Shown here: in pieces, positions 1 to 8,255 of the stretch
Numbering within the stretch: position 1 is the first letter of the stretch
Layout: each line of letters starts with the position of its first letter
NCBI GenBank assembly: GCA_016873995.1
Contig: VGVR01000032.1
Location: forward strand, 1 to 41,415
From: Gemmatimonadota bacterium
GTDB lineage: Bacteria > Gemmatimonadota > Gemmatimonadetes > Longimicrobiales > Gaopeijiaceae
Length of the DNA stretch: 41,415 nt
Direction of reading: 5' to 3'
Made by a program: the position numbers and the translations under genes
The notes under the pieces: model-generated
Database searches by the model: none
What the model saw: the letters and a program-made list of their open reading frames with translations, nothing else
Told to the model about the DNA's origin: nothing

Positions 1-531
1 GCTGGCGGAGGCCGCGGCGGCGCGGGCGGAGGCCGCGGTGGTGGCGGCGACGACGGCGGCGGCAGCGTACAGCCTGGAAGTACGCCGGTCGACTTCATAT
101 CGACGAGCGGCGGCGGCCTTGGCACGCTCGATGGCGGCCTGCCGGTGTTCAAGCCGCCTTACGGCAAGATCACCGCGATCGACATGAACACCGGGGAGCA
201 CCTGTGGTGGATCCCCAACGGCGAGACCCCGGATCGTATCCGCAACAACCCGCTTCTCGCGGGCATCGACATCGGCAACACAGGGAGTCAGACCGACGCA
301 ACGGTGCTCGTCACTAGGAGCCTACTCATGTGGGCCGAGGGGCGCGGCGGCCGGGCCGTGTGGTACGCGGCGGACAAGCGAACCGGCGCGCGCGTAGGTG
401 AGGTCGAGCTCCCGGCCGCGTCGAGCACGGCGCCCATGACGTTCCTGCACGAGGGCGTGCAGTACATCGTGGTGCCGATCGCCGGCGGCGGCATCCCCGG
501 CTCGCTGGTGGCGCTCAGGCTGCCGCACTAG
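1..531 (+). CDS. PQQ-dependent dehydrogenase, C-terminal part (5' end outside window)
   Basis: The frame is open from base 1, so the gene starts upstream of the window. The last 130 or so residues have the closing blades of a quinoprotein (PQQ) dehydrogenase beta-propeller: a lysine-isoleucine-threonine-alanine-isoleucine-aspartate strand, a 'TGEHLWWIPNGE' turn, 'IGNTGSQ', and the typical end 'GVQYIVVPIAGGG...LVALRLP'. Such enzymes oxidise sugars or alcohols in the periplasm and pass electrons to the respiratory chain. The first 22 codons in view are nearly all Gly, Ala, Arg and Asp, a low-complexity glycine-rich insert before the last blades that is not usual in the family. The substrate cannot be told from this fragment. 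A TAG stop is followed at once by a strong hairpin. The family call is firm. Confidence 0.85.
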   Translation, partial: AGGGRGGAGGGRGGGGDDGGGSVQPGSTPVDFISTSGGGLGTLDGGLPVFKPPYGKITAIDMNTGEHLWWIPNGETPDRIRNNPLLAGIDIGNTGSQTDATVLVTRSLLMWAEGRGGRAVWYAADKRTGARVGEVELPAASSTAPMTFLHEGVQYIVVPIAGGGIPGSLVALRLPH

Positions 532-553
532 TCCAGCGTCACCGGAGAGACGA

Positions 554-599
554 AAGGGCCGGTCGCCCCCATCACGGGACGGCCGGCCCTTCCGCTTTT
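554..599. terminator. Bidirectional intrinsic terminator between convergent genes
   Basis: A 9-bp perfect stem (AAGGGCCGG at 554-562 with CCGGCCCTT at 583-591) is followed by a T-rich tract on the plus strand, with an A-containing flank on the other side. It lies between the stop of the PQQ dehydrogenase and the stop of the convergent NHL lipoprotein, so it can serve both. Confidence 0.75.
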
Positions 600-632
600 C
601 GGCGCCTGGATCGCGAGTGAGGCGGTTGCGGG

Positions 633-1709
633 CTACATGGGCATGAACATCGTCATGCCGCTGATCGAGACCTCGCCCACGAAGATGTTGCCCAACGCGT
701 CGACAGCGACGCCTTCGCCCATCGTGCCCAGCTCGGCCTCACCTTCGCGCGTGGACTGGTGCGGCTGGATGAAGTTGGTGACCGTGCCGTCCCTCGCGCT
801 GCCGATGTAGACGCCGCGCTTCACGCCCGGGTTGCGCTCGTCGCCCGACTCCGAGTCGAGCACGTACATGACGTCGCTGGCATCGATGAACACGTCGTTC
901 GGGCGCCCGAACTGACGCCACTCGGCGACGAACTGGTAGCTCGAGTCGAAGATCTGGATGCGGCTGTTGCCGCGGTCGGCCACGAAGAGGCGGCCCTGAG
1001 AGTCGAAGGCCATCGCGTGCGGGACCCGGAACTGGCCGGGCCCCTCGCCGAACTCGCCGAAGCTCCCCAGATACGCACCGTCCGCCGAGAAGCGCGAGAT
1101 GCGCCCCGGCGCCGCCTGACCAGAGTGGCCCTCGGCCACGAGGATCTCGCCGTTCGGCGCGACGATCACGTCGTTCGGCTCGTCGAGCGCCGCGGGAGGC
1201 TCCCCGGTTCGACCCGGCGTGCCGATGACGAGCAGCACCTCGCCCGTGGGGCTGAACTTCACCACCTGATTGCCCTTCCTCGCGGCGTCCGGGTTCGCTT
1301 GCAGCTCCGCCTCACGGGCGGGGCGGCCGTCCGTCACCCACACGTTCCCCTCGCGGTCGACGTACATGCCGTGCGGACGCACGAACATGTCTGCGCCGAA
1401 GCTGGCCAGGAGCGAGCCTCCGCCGCTGAAGTGCAGCACCGTCGGATCGCCCGAGGTGATGCAGTTGTCGCCACCGCAACGCTCGAACACCCACACGTCT
1501 CGGCCGTTCGGATCGATGTACACGCCGCTCACCCGTCCCCACTCCCGCCCCGCGGGCAAGACGCCCCAGGGTCGGTGGGTCATGTAGGCTGTCGGAGCGG
1601 CGGCCGTCTCGGCGGAAGACTCGCCCTCACCGCCGCCACAGGCTGCGAGTGAGGCGAGAGTGGCAAGGGCGAGCGCGGTGGCACCGCGGGAATCAGAATG
1701 CAGCGACAT
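633..1709 (-). CDS. NHL-repeat beta-propeller lipoprotein
   Basis: This 358-residue protein has a lipoprotein signal peptide ending in a Leu-Ala-Ala-Cys lipobox near residue 24, followed by a Gly/Ser/Glu linker, so it is probably anchored to a membrane facing the periplasm. The rest is a six-bladed NHL-type propeller. Repeated 'P.GM.VD..GNVWVTD', 'PNDVIVAPNGEILVAEG', 'VPHAMAFDSQGRLFVADRGNSRIQIF' and 'RPNDVFIDASDVMYVLD' segments are visible. Related propellers include the peptidyl-alpha-hydroxyglycine amidating lyases and many binding proteins; I see no basis to claim lyase activity. The ATG is preceded by a GAGG on the minus strand. It is divergent from the M14 peptidase gene. The domain call is firm and the function unknown. 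Confidence 0.85.
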   Translation of the reverse strand: MSLHSDSRGATALALATLASLAACGGGEGESSAETAAAPTAYMTHRPWGVLPAGREWGRVSGVYIDPNGRDVWVFERCGGDNCITSGDPTVLHFSGGGSLLASFGADMFVRPHGMYVDREGNVWVTDGRPAREAELQANPDAARKGNQVVKFSPTGEVLLVIGTPGRTGEPPAALDEPNDVIVAPNGEILVAEGHSGQAAPGRISRFSADGAYLGSFGEFGEGPGQFRVPHAMAFDSQGRLFVADRGNSRIQIFDSSYQFVAEWRQFGRPNDVFIDASDVMYVLDSESGDERNPGVKRGVYIGSARDGTVTNFIQPHQSTREGEAELGTMGEGVAVDALGNIFVGEVSISGMTMFMPM

Positions 1710-1886
1710 CGGGGGTACCTCGTGTCGGTGGATCGGGCGACGAAGATCGTGCGGGGACCCGTGACGAGCCAGAGTTCGGACGCGGCCGGCGCACGCCGCC
1801 GGACTTGCGTCGCTACCCGGGCGCTGCTAATCCGAGGGCACGGCCGAAACCGGCCGGCTCCGAAATCCCGGCAGGAGGACCCTCCC

Positions 1887-4775
1887 ATGCCCCGTGCCCC
1901 GCGGTCGTCGCTCTTCGTCGTCTGCCTCGCGCTCGCATCCGCGCCGGCCGGCGCGGCCGCCCAGCGAGGGAGCCAGCCAGTCGACGAGGAGTACACGCGG
2001 CTCATCGCGGAGCACCTGCGCGATGCGCGCATCACCACCGAGCTGGTGGACTACTTACCCGCGTCGGCGACGGTGCCCACTCCGCTCCACTTCCACGGGC
2101 GCATCGTCGGCACGCCGGGAGAGCTGACCTACGCGGCCGACATCCATCGGTACCTGCGTGCGATCGACGAGGCGTCGCCCCGTGCAACCGTCTGGTCGAT
2201 CGGGACGAGCGAAGAGGGTCGCGAGACCATCCTCATGGCGATCGGCGACGAGGCGACGATCGCGCGCCTCGAAGAGTACAAAGGATATCTGCAGGAGCTC
2301 ACCGACCCGCGGGTCACGTCCGAGGAACGTGCGCGCGAGCTCATCGGTGGGGTCGCAAAGCCGATCTACTGGCTCATCTCCGGCATGCACTCGCCGGAGA
2401 CCGGCGGCCCCGAGATGCTGCAGGAGCTCGCCTATCGACTCGTGGTCGACGAGTCGGATTTCGTGCGTCGCATCCGCGACGGGATCATCACGTTCATCAC
2501 CCCGGTGATCGAGGTCGACGGCCGCGAGCGTCAGGTGGACACCTACTACTTCAACAAGACCCGGCCCGAGTGGGAGACGCGACTCCCTCTGATGTACTGG
2601 GGCAAGTACGTCGCGCACGACAACAACCGCGACGCCATGGGACAGATGCTCGCGCTCTCGCGCCACGTGAACGACGTGCAGCTCGAGTGGGCGCCGACGA
2701 TCATGCACGACCTGCACGAGGCGCAGAACTACTTGTACGCGTCGACGGGAACGGGCCCGTACAACGAGGCCTTCGACGCGATTACGGTCGCCGAGTGGTG
2801 GATGCTCGCGGAGAACGACGTCCTGGAGATGACGAAGCGCGGCGTGCCCGGGGTGTGGACCTATGGGTTCTACGACGGTTGGACGCCGAACTACATGTTC
2901 ACCACCGCGCACGCGCACAACGCGACCGGGCGCTTCTACGAGGTGGCGGGCTACGGGCCCGACAACCGCACACTCGAGGTGGGCGCCACCGGCACGAGCC
3001 GCGAGTGGTATCGCCCCAACCCACCCCTCTCCACCATCGAGTGGGGACCGCGCAACAACGTGAACATCCAGCAGTCGGCAGTCCTCTTCGCGCTCGAGTA
3101 CCTGGCCGACAACAGGGACGAGTTCCTGGAGAACTACTGGCTGAAGAACGAGCGAGCCGTGGTGCGGGGACGCACGGGCCCGGTGCATGCGTGGGTCATC
3201 CCGGCGGGGCAGCGCCGTGGCGCAGACGCAGTCGACGCGGTGAACGAGCTCATGCGGCAGGGTCTCGAGATCCACCGAGCCGACGACTCGTTCGACGCCG
3301 GCAATGTGCGCGTCGAAGAGGGCGATTACATCGCGCGCGGTGATCAACCCTTCCGCACGCTCGCCGACATGTACATGTCGCTACAGAGCTATTCGCTCGA
3401 CAACCCGAGGCCCTACGACGACACGGGATGGACGTGGCAGCTGCTCCGCAACGTGGAGGTGCTCGAGGTCAACGACTCGTCGATTCTCGATCGCGAGATG
3501 ACGAAGCTCGGCGAGCCGGCACGCGCTCCCGGCACGATCCGCGGTCGCGGCGACGTGCTCGTCGTCGACCACACCACGGACAACAACTTGATGGCGTTCC
3601 GTTACCGCCACGCGGGCGTGACGATGCTCGCCGCCGAGCAAGACTTCGAGATGAACGGCCACGAGTTCCGCGCCGGCGCCTTCATCATTCCGGGCGCGGA
3701 TCGCGCCGTGCTCGAGCCCAGCATCCGCGAGCTCGGCCTCTCCGCATGGGCCACGGGCGACATCCCCGACGTGCGCACGCACGACCTCGACCTTCCGCGC
3801 ATCGGCTACGTCCACTCCTGGCGGAGCACGCAGAACGAAGGATGGGTGCGGGGCGCGCTCGACCGCTACGGCATCCCTTACGACTACTTCGACGAGAAGA
3901 GCGTGCTGGAAGGCGACCTCCGGGACCGCTATGACGTGATCGTCTATCCGCACGTCGGTGGCGACGCGCAGGCGCACCTGGCCGGGCTCGTCGCCGAAGG
4001 CGACCAGCCGCTCCCCTACAAGCGCACCGCCGAGACGCCCAACCTCGGGGGCATCGACGAGAGCGACGACATCCAGGGCGGGATGGGCGTCGAGGGCCTC
4101 GCCGCCCTCGCGGCGTTCGTGCGCGCGGGGGGCACGCTGCTCGTCGAGGGCTCGACGGCCGCGATCTTCCCGACGTTCGGGCTGACGCCGGGCGTCGTGC
4201 TGGAGCGGCCGGAGGAGCTGGTCGCGCCCGGCTCCATCCACCGTGGTGTCCTGGTCGATGCCTCGAGCCCGATCGCCTACGGGTACGACGGGGACCAGCT
4301 CCCGGTCTTCTACCGTGGCGACGTGGTGCTGCGGGTAGGCCGCGCGGTCGGAGGCGCCGGCGGCCCCGACAGTCCGTGGCAGAACACCACCCCCATGGCG
4401 CGCGCACCCGACCTCGCTCCGCTGCGGCTCCCGCCCGTGGGCGATGGTCCGGGAAATGGAGACGCCGCGGGGGGCCCGTTCGACGCCATGCGGGAGCGAC
4501 TGCGGGAAGGCGACGCGGAGGACCCCCGTGTCGTCTTCGCCTTCCCGGACGACCCGAACCTCACGTTGCTGTCAGGCACACTCGGGGGAGGTGAAGCGCT
4601 GGCCGGCCGAGCACAGGTCGTGGATGCACCGCTCGGTCAGGGCCACGTGGTCATGTTCTCGATTCGGCCGTTCTGGCGGTGGCAGACCCAAGGGACGTTC
4701 TTCCTGGGGTTCAATACCATCCTCAACTGGAACGACCTCGGCGCCGGGCGCAGCGCAACTCCCCCCGTCAGCTGA
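1887..4775 (+). CDS. Secreted M14-family zinc carboxypeptidase
   Basis: Start at 1887 is chosen because AGGAGG (1873-1878) sits 8 nt upstream and the protein then opens with a Sec signal peptide (about residues 1-25, ending Ala-Ala-Ala-Gln). The frame is open further upstream but without these signals. The product is 962 residues. An M14-type HxxE zinc motif (H168, E171, in 'GMHSPETGGPE') lies in the first half, and histidines H274 and H277 ('HDLHEAQN') supply candidates for the third ligand. The long C-terminal half, after about residue 560, resembles the glutamine-amidotransferase-like extension of large bacterial M14 proteins. The likely role is cleavage of C-terminal residues from extracellular peptides. 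Exact substrate unknown. It is followed 59 nt later by a small lipoprotein gene. Confidence 0.88.
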   Translation: MPRAPRSSLFVVCLALASAPAGAAAQRGSQPVDEEYTRLIAEHLRDARITTELVDYLPASATVPTPLHFHGRIVGTPGELTYAADIHRYLRAIDEASPRATVWSIGTSEEGRETILMAIGDEATIARLEEYKGYLQELTDPRVTSEERARELIGGVAKPIYWLISGMHSPETGGPEMLQELAYRLVVDESDFVRRIRDGIITFITPVIEVDGRERQVDTYYFNKTRPEWETRLPLMYWGKYVAHDNNRDAMGQMLALSRHVNDVQLEWAPTIMHDLHEAQNYLYASTGTGPYNEAFDAITVAEWWMLAENDVLEMTKRGVPGVWTYGFYDGWTPNYMFTTAHAHNATGRFYEVAGYGPDNRTLEVGATGTSREWYRPNPPLSTIEWGPRNNVNIQQSAVLFALEYLADNRDEFLENYWLKNERAVVRGRTGPVHAWVIPAGQRRGADAVDAVNELMRQGLEIHRADDSFDAGNVRVEEGDYIARGDQPFRTLADMYMSLQSYSLDNPRPYDDTGWTWQLLRNVEVLEVNDSSILDREMTKLGEPARAPGTIRGRGDVLVVDHTTDNNLMAFRYRHAGVTMLAAEQDFEMNGHEFRAGAFIIPGADRAVLEPSIRELGLSAWATGDIPDVRTHDLDLPRIGYVHSWRSTQNEGWVRGALDRYGIPYDYFDEKSVLEGDLRDRYDVIVYPHVGGDAQAHLAGLVAEGDQPLPYKRTAETPNLGGIDESDDIQGGMGVEGLAALAAFVRAGGTLLVEGSTAAIFPTFGLTPGVVLERPEELVAPGSIHRGVLVDASSPIAYGYDGDQLPVFYRGDVVLRVGRAVGGAGGPDSPWQNTTPMARAPDLAPLRLPPVGDGPGNGDAAGGPFDAMRERLREGDAEDPRVVFAFPDDPNLTLLSGTLGGGEALAGRAQVVDAPLGQGHVVMFSIRPFWRWQTQGTFFLGFNTILNWNDLGAGRSATPPVS

Positions 4776-4834
4776 CAGGATCCATCGAGGATAGGCCGGT
4801 GGATCGCGCGACCGAGGGCGACCATATTCGGGCC

Positions 4835-5257
4835 ATGCCAAACCAGAAGAGCTTGAGGCGCACCACGCTTCTGCTCGCCGCCGCGTGCGCCCTGGCGGCG
4901 TGCGAGACCGAGAACGCGCTCGACACCAACCTGATCACGACGATCGCACTCTCCGATCAGTTCACGTTCAGTGTGAACGGGCTCGACCACATGACGGGCG
5001 GCGTGCAGTACTTCTGGCCGATGACCGGAACCCAGGCCGATATCGACGTCACCCAGGCGCTCACCTCCGGCAACGCGATCATCCAGATCCGGGACGGCGC
5101 CGGGGTGGTCCGGTACCAGGAGGACGCGCGCGACGAGGTGGACTCCATCACCACGCCCGGGGCGCAGGGCTTCTGGCAGGTCGCGGTCGTGCTCACCAAG
5201 GCCACGGGCGAGTTCAGCTTCACGGCGGTGCGCTACGACACGACGTCCGCACCATGA
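4835..5257 (+). CDS. Small lipoprotein of unknown function
   Basis: The product is 140 residues. A lipoprotein signal with lipobox Leu-Ala-Ala-Cys appears near residue 23, followed by an acidic/threonine stretch and a compact beta-rich domain ending in 'EFSFTAVRYDTTSAP'. I do not recognise a family. The start at 4835 is preferred over an upstream ATG at 4679 (inside the M14 gene) because it gives a clean signal peptide. There is no Shine-Dalgarno; instead CATATT (4823-4828), a plausible -10 box, ends 6 nt before the ATG, which would give a leaderless or nearly leaderless mRNA. The stop overlaps an in-frame ATG of the next open frame (ATGA at 5254). Confidence 0.7.
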   Translation: MPNQKSLRRTTLLLAAACALAACETENALDTNLITTIALSDQFTFSVNGLDHMTGGVQYFWPMTGTQADIDVTQALTSGNAIIQIRDGAGVVRYQEDARDEVDSITTPGAQGFWQVAVVLTKATGEFSFTAVRYDTTSAP

Positions 5258-5394
5258 GCCAGTATCCTGAATCGGAAGTGCGCTCGTACTCGGAGGTCGC
5301 TGGATCCGCTGGGGCCTCGTCGCTCCTCCTCGGTGCGACAGCGAACGTCCCGCTCGGGGCACGCGTGCGCTCGGGCATGCGTATAGGCTCGAAG

Positions 5395-6570
5395 ATGCGC
5401 ACTGCCATTGCCGTCGCGGCGCTGCTGGCCGCGGCTGCCGTCAGCCCGCGCGTCGCGTCGGCACAGGTCACGCCATCCGACTCGGCCGCGGTGTTGCTCG
5501 ACGCGGCCCAGGGCTTCGAGACCGACGGTCGGGCCGCCGTCGCTGCGGCGATCTACCAATTGGTCCTCGATCGCTACCCGTCGACACCGGCAGCCGCGGA
5601 AGCCCGCGCTCGGCTCGCGGCCGCGCCCCTGGAAGCCACCTCGCGCAGCGGCAGCGTGGAGCTGCGCGTATGGATGACGATCTACGGAGCCTGGTTGGGC
5701 GTTGGCGTGCCGGGAGCCTTTGGAGCGGACTCGTCCGAACCGTACGGCGTCGGGCTCCTGCTGGGCGGGCCGACCGGCTTCCTCGCGGGGCACGCCCTGG
5801 CCAACGCGCTCGATCTCACGGAGGGACAGGCGCGCGCGATCACGCTTGGCGGGACCTGGGGCACTTGGCAGGGATACGGGTGGCGCGAAGTCTTCGACCT
5901 CGGCGTGGCACAGGACTGCCAGTTCCCTCCGTTCTGCTACGACGCCGAGAGCGACACCGAGGAAACCTTCGCAGCCTTGGTCGGCGGCGGGCTCGCGGGC
6001 ATTGCCTTGGGCACGGTGCTCTCCCAGCGCGAGATGTCCGCGGGAACCGCCAGCGCGGTCAACTTCGCGTCGTTGTGGGGAACCTGGTTCGGCGTCGCCG
6101 GCGGTGTCCTCATGGACCTGGAGGGCGACGACTTACTCGCAGCTACCTTGGTCGGCGGCGACGCCGCACTGCTGGCAGCCGCGCTGCTCGCGCCCCGGTG
6201 GGGCGTCACCAGGAGCCGCGCGCGGCTGGTGAGCATCGCCGGTGTGCTGGGCGGCCTCGCTGGCGCGGGCATCGACTTGTTGGCGAAGCCGGACGACGAG
6301 AAGGTGGCGATCGGCATTCCGCTGGCGACCAGCGTCGTGGGCCTGGCCGTCGGAGCCACGGCGACGCGACGTGGCGACGAGACCGCCCAAGGTCCGCCGA
6401 TAGCACCTGACGGCGCGCTCGTGCGGTTCGACGACGGCCGGCTCGCCTTCGGCATGCCCGTGCCGGTGCCCACCTTCGTGCCCACACCGAACCCGTCACC
6501 CGCATCTGGTCGGATCCGCGACGCGTGGCGGCCCGCGCTCGCCCTGGAGCTCTTCCGGGCGTCCTTCTGA
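5395..6570 (+). CDS. Exported protein with TPR-like N-terminus and glycine-zipper repeats
   Basis: Start at 5395 is chosen because it begins a clear signal peptide (Met-Arg-Thr-Ala, hydrophobic core, Ala-Ser-Ala cleavage site near residue 23). An earlier ATG at 5254 overlaps the preceding stop (ATGA) but would put 47 hydrophilic residues before that signal. The mature protein (391-residue precursor) opens with a helical TPR-like segment ('AAAIYQLVLDRYPSTPAAAEARARL'). It then has about five repeats of small hydrophobic, glycine-rich segments with 'GGTWGTWQGYGWREV' or 'LWGTWFGVAGGV' patterns, consistent with membrane-inserting glycine zippers. No family recognised. The C-terminus is proline-rich and then ends in 'ALELFRASF', with an aromatic last residue as in outer-membrane proteins. 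Confidence 0.68.
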   Translation: MRTAIAVAALLAAAAVSPRVASAQVTPSDSAAVLLDAAQGFETDGRAAVAAAIYQLVLDRYPSTPAAAEARARLAAAPLEATSRSGSVELRVWMTIYGAWLGVGVPGAFGADSSEPYGVGLLLGGPTGFLAGHALANALDLTEGQARAITLGGTWGTWQGYGWREVFDLGVAQDCQFPPFCYDAESDTEETFAALVGGGLAGIALGTVLSQREMSAGTASAVNFASLWGTWFGVAGGVLMDLEGDDLLAATLVGGDAALLAAALLAPRWGVTRSRARLVSIAGVLGGLAGAGIDLLAKPDDEKVAIGIPLATSVVGLAVGATATRRGDETAQGPPIAPDGALVRFDDGRLAFGMPVPVPTFVPTPNPSPASGRIRDAWRPALALELFRASF

Positions 6571-6683
6571 GCCGGGCACGCGACCGCCGCGCCCCCTGCA
6601 CTCGCCGCGGCGAAGCTGGACATTGCCGGTGACTCCAGCCCCCCTTCGACTGGGACGGCGCTCACCACGTTATGGGAGATTCC

Positions 6684-7112
6684 ATGAAGAAGCTGCTTTG
6701 CACCGTGGCTCTGGTTGGGATGTTGGTGGCACCCGGCGCCGTCCAGGCGCAGATGAATGCGGGACCGATCCTCGCGTATCACACAGATGGCGAGTCGATC
6801 GGCGCGGGCGGCTTCATCGGCATCCCGCTGACCCAGCTCGGCGAGGGCTTCGGCATCGTCCCGAACTTCATTTGGTGGTTCCCGGACGTGGGTACGATGT
6901 TCGAGATCAACGGCGACGTGTCGTACTTCTTCCCGGTCGCGGAAGACTCGCCGGTCATGCCCTTCGCGTTCGGCGGGCTGAATATCTTCCGCACCTCGTT
7001 CGACCTGGGTGGCACATTCGGTAGCGTCTCCAGCACCGACGTCGGCCTGAACCTCGGTGGTGGCGTCCAGTTCCCCGGCTCGCTGCAGCCGTTCGCGGGC
7101 GCGAAGTTCTAG
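6684..7112 (+). CDS. Small outer-membrane beta-barrel-like protein, interrupted by TAG near the 3' end
   Basis: The ATG at 6684 is preferred over 6672: GGGAG (6674-6678) lies 5 nt upstream and the signal peptide starts there (Lys-Lys, hydrophobic core, Val-Gln-Ala-Gln). The mature part alternates glycine-rich and aromatic strands as in a small beta-barrel (opacity/OmpA-barrel-like size). The frame stops at TAG 7110-7112, but the same frame continues for 21 codons to TAG 7176-7178 with obviously coding content ('GFVIFGGIGFPIGG', a barrel strand). A strong terminator begins 24 nt after the second stop. The intact gene would be 6684-7178, so this copy has either a nonsense mutation, a sequence error, or read-through. 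Confidence 0.72.
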   Translation: MKKLLCTVALVGMLVAPGAVQAQMNAGPILAYHTDGESIGAGGFIGIPLTQLGEGFGIVPNFIWWFPDVGTMFEINGDVSYFFPVAEDSPVMPFAFGGLNIFRTSFDLGGTFGSVSSTDVGLNLGGGVQFPGSLQPFAGAKF

Positions 7113-7202
7113 ATCCAGGACGGAACGGGCTTCGTGATCTTCGGCGGCATCGGCTTCCCGATCGGCGGCAGCAACTAGGCGCGCTCATCGGATCGTTGTT
7201 TC

Positions 7203-7240
7203 GGGCCGGACCGCCGCTGGGTGGTCCGGCCCTTTCCTTT
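7203..7240 (+). terminator. Intrinsic terminator after the outer-membrane protein gene
   Basis: A 10-bp perfect stem (GGGCCGGACC 7203-7212 with GGTCCGGCCC 7223-7232), a 10-nt loop and TTTCCTTT directly after. It ends 28 nt before the SDR start and separates the two transcription units. Confidence 0.85.
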
Positions 7241-7267
7241 CTCCAGTGGCACGCACAGGGGTCTCGC

Positions 7268-8014
7268 ATGACACGACTCGATGGCGCCGTCGCTCTGATC
7301 ACCGGCGGCAGCCGGGGCATCGGCGCCGCAACGGCCCGCGCGCTGGCCGCCGCCGGCGCGCGCGTGGTCATCACCCATCGAGACAGCGCCGCCGCCGCCG
7401 AAGAAGTGCGCCTCTCGCTCCCTGGTGACGGTCACCGCGTCATTCGCGCACCCGCCGCGGACACGAAGGCAGTCGAGGCGGCCGCAGCGTCGGTGGCGAC
7501 CGTCGAGGGCCGACTCGACGTGCTGGTGAACAACGCCGCGCTGACCAAAGTGATCCCGCACGCGGACATGGATGCGCTCGACGACGCACTCTTCGACGCC
7601 ATCCTCGCCACCAACGTGCGCGGTGTGTTCGCCACCGTGCGCGCGTTCCGCAAGCTGCTCGAAGCCGGAGATGGAGGCTTGGTCGTCAACATCTCCTCGC
7701 TCGCCTCGAAGATGGCGGGCGGGAGCAACATCGCCTACTCCGCATCCAAGGCGGCTGTCGACAACCTCACCCTGTCGCTCGCACGAGTGCTGGCGCCCAA
7801 GGTGCGCGTCGTGTCGGTCGCGCCAGGATTCGTCGATACGCAGTTCACGAGCACTTGGGATCCGGCCGTGCGTCAGCGCTACCTGGACCGGACACCGCTC
7901 CGGCGATTCCCCACCCCTGAGGATGTCGCGCTGGCCGTGCTCGCTGCGGCGACCCACCTGCCTTCGACCACCGGCGCCATCATACCAGTCGATGGCGGCC
8001 GTCCGCTCGGCTAG
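7268..8014 (+). CDS. Short-chain dehydrogenase/reductase (FabG-like)
   Basis: The product is 248 residues, the usual SDR length. The nucleotide-binding motif 'TGGSRGIG' is near residue 13, the 'NNAA' structural motif near 90, and the catalytic Ser-Tyr-Lys set appears as 'NISSLASK' followed by 'YSASK'. It ends with the classic C-terminal segment 'TGAIIPVDGGRPLG'. The protein would use NAD(P)H to reduce or oxidise a carbonyl/alcohol in the cytoplasm. FabG-like 3-oxoacyl reductase is one option, but the substrate is open. The ATG at 7268 fits the domain start. The codons for the last five residues and the stop (from 7997) form the first copy of a 37-bp tandem array. Confidence 0.88.
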   Translation: MTRLDGAVALITGGSRGIGAATARALAAAGARVVITHRDSAAAAEEVRLSLPGDGHRVIRAPAADTKAVEAAAASVATVEGRLDVLVNNAALTKVIPHADMDALDDALFDAILATNVRGVFATVRAFRKLLEAGDGGLVVNISSLASKMAGGSNIAYSASKAAVDNLTLSLARVLAPKVRVVSVAPGFVDTQFTSTWDPAVRQRYLDRTPLRRFPTPEDVALAVLAAATHLPSTTGAIIPVDGGRPLG

Positions 8015-8255
8015 CTCGCTGCCGCTCCCTGAAGGCCGTCCGCTCGGCCAGCTCGCGCCGCCCCTCTGAAGGCCGTCCGCTCGGCTGGCTAGCTGCCGCT
8101 CCCTGAAGGCCGTCCGCTCGGCCAGCTCGCGCCACTCCTCTGAAGGCCGTCCGCTCGGCTGGCTAGCTGCCGCTCCCTGAAGGCCGTCCGCTCGGCCAGC
8201 TCGCGCCACTCCTCTGAAGGCCGTCCGCTCGGCTCGCTGCCGCTCCTCTCAGGGG
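7997..8255. repeat. 37-bp tandem array, about seven copies, two alternating subtypes
   Basis: The core GGCCGTCCGCTCGG recurs at 7997, 8034, 8071, 8108, 8145, 8182 and 8219, exactly 37 bp apart each time; the seventh copy is incomplete. Two subtypes alternate (core followed by CCAGCTCGCGCC, or by CTGGCTAGCTGCC), giving a 74-bp higher-order period. The first copy overlaps the 3' end and TAG of the SDR gene, and the last reaches the stop of the convergent RidA-like gene (8249-8251). Many copies contain a GGCCG...CGGCC dyad able to form a short hairpin. It is not CRISPR: the units are contiguous with no spacers. Confidence 0.92.

Noticed and set aside
5254..5394. ATG at 5254 as start of the TPR/glycine-zipper gene
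   Set aside because: It overlaps the previous stop as many genes here do, but it would place 47 polar residues before a clear signal peptide at 5395.
7997..8255. CRISPR array
   Set aside because: Units follow each other directly with 37-bp period; there are no unique spacers, and no cas genes are in the window.
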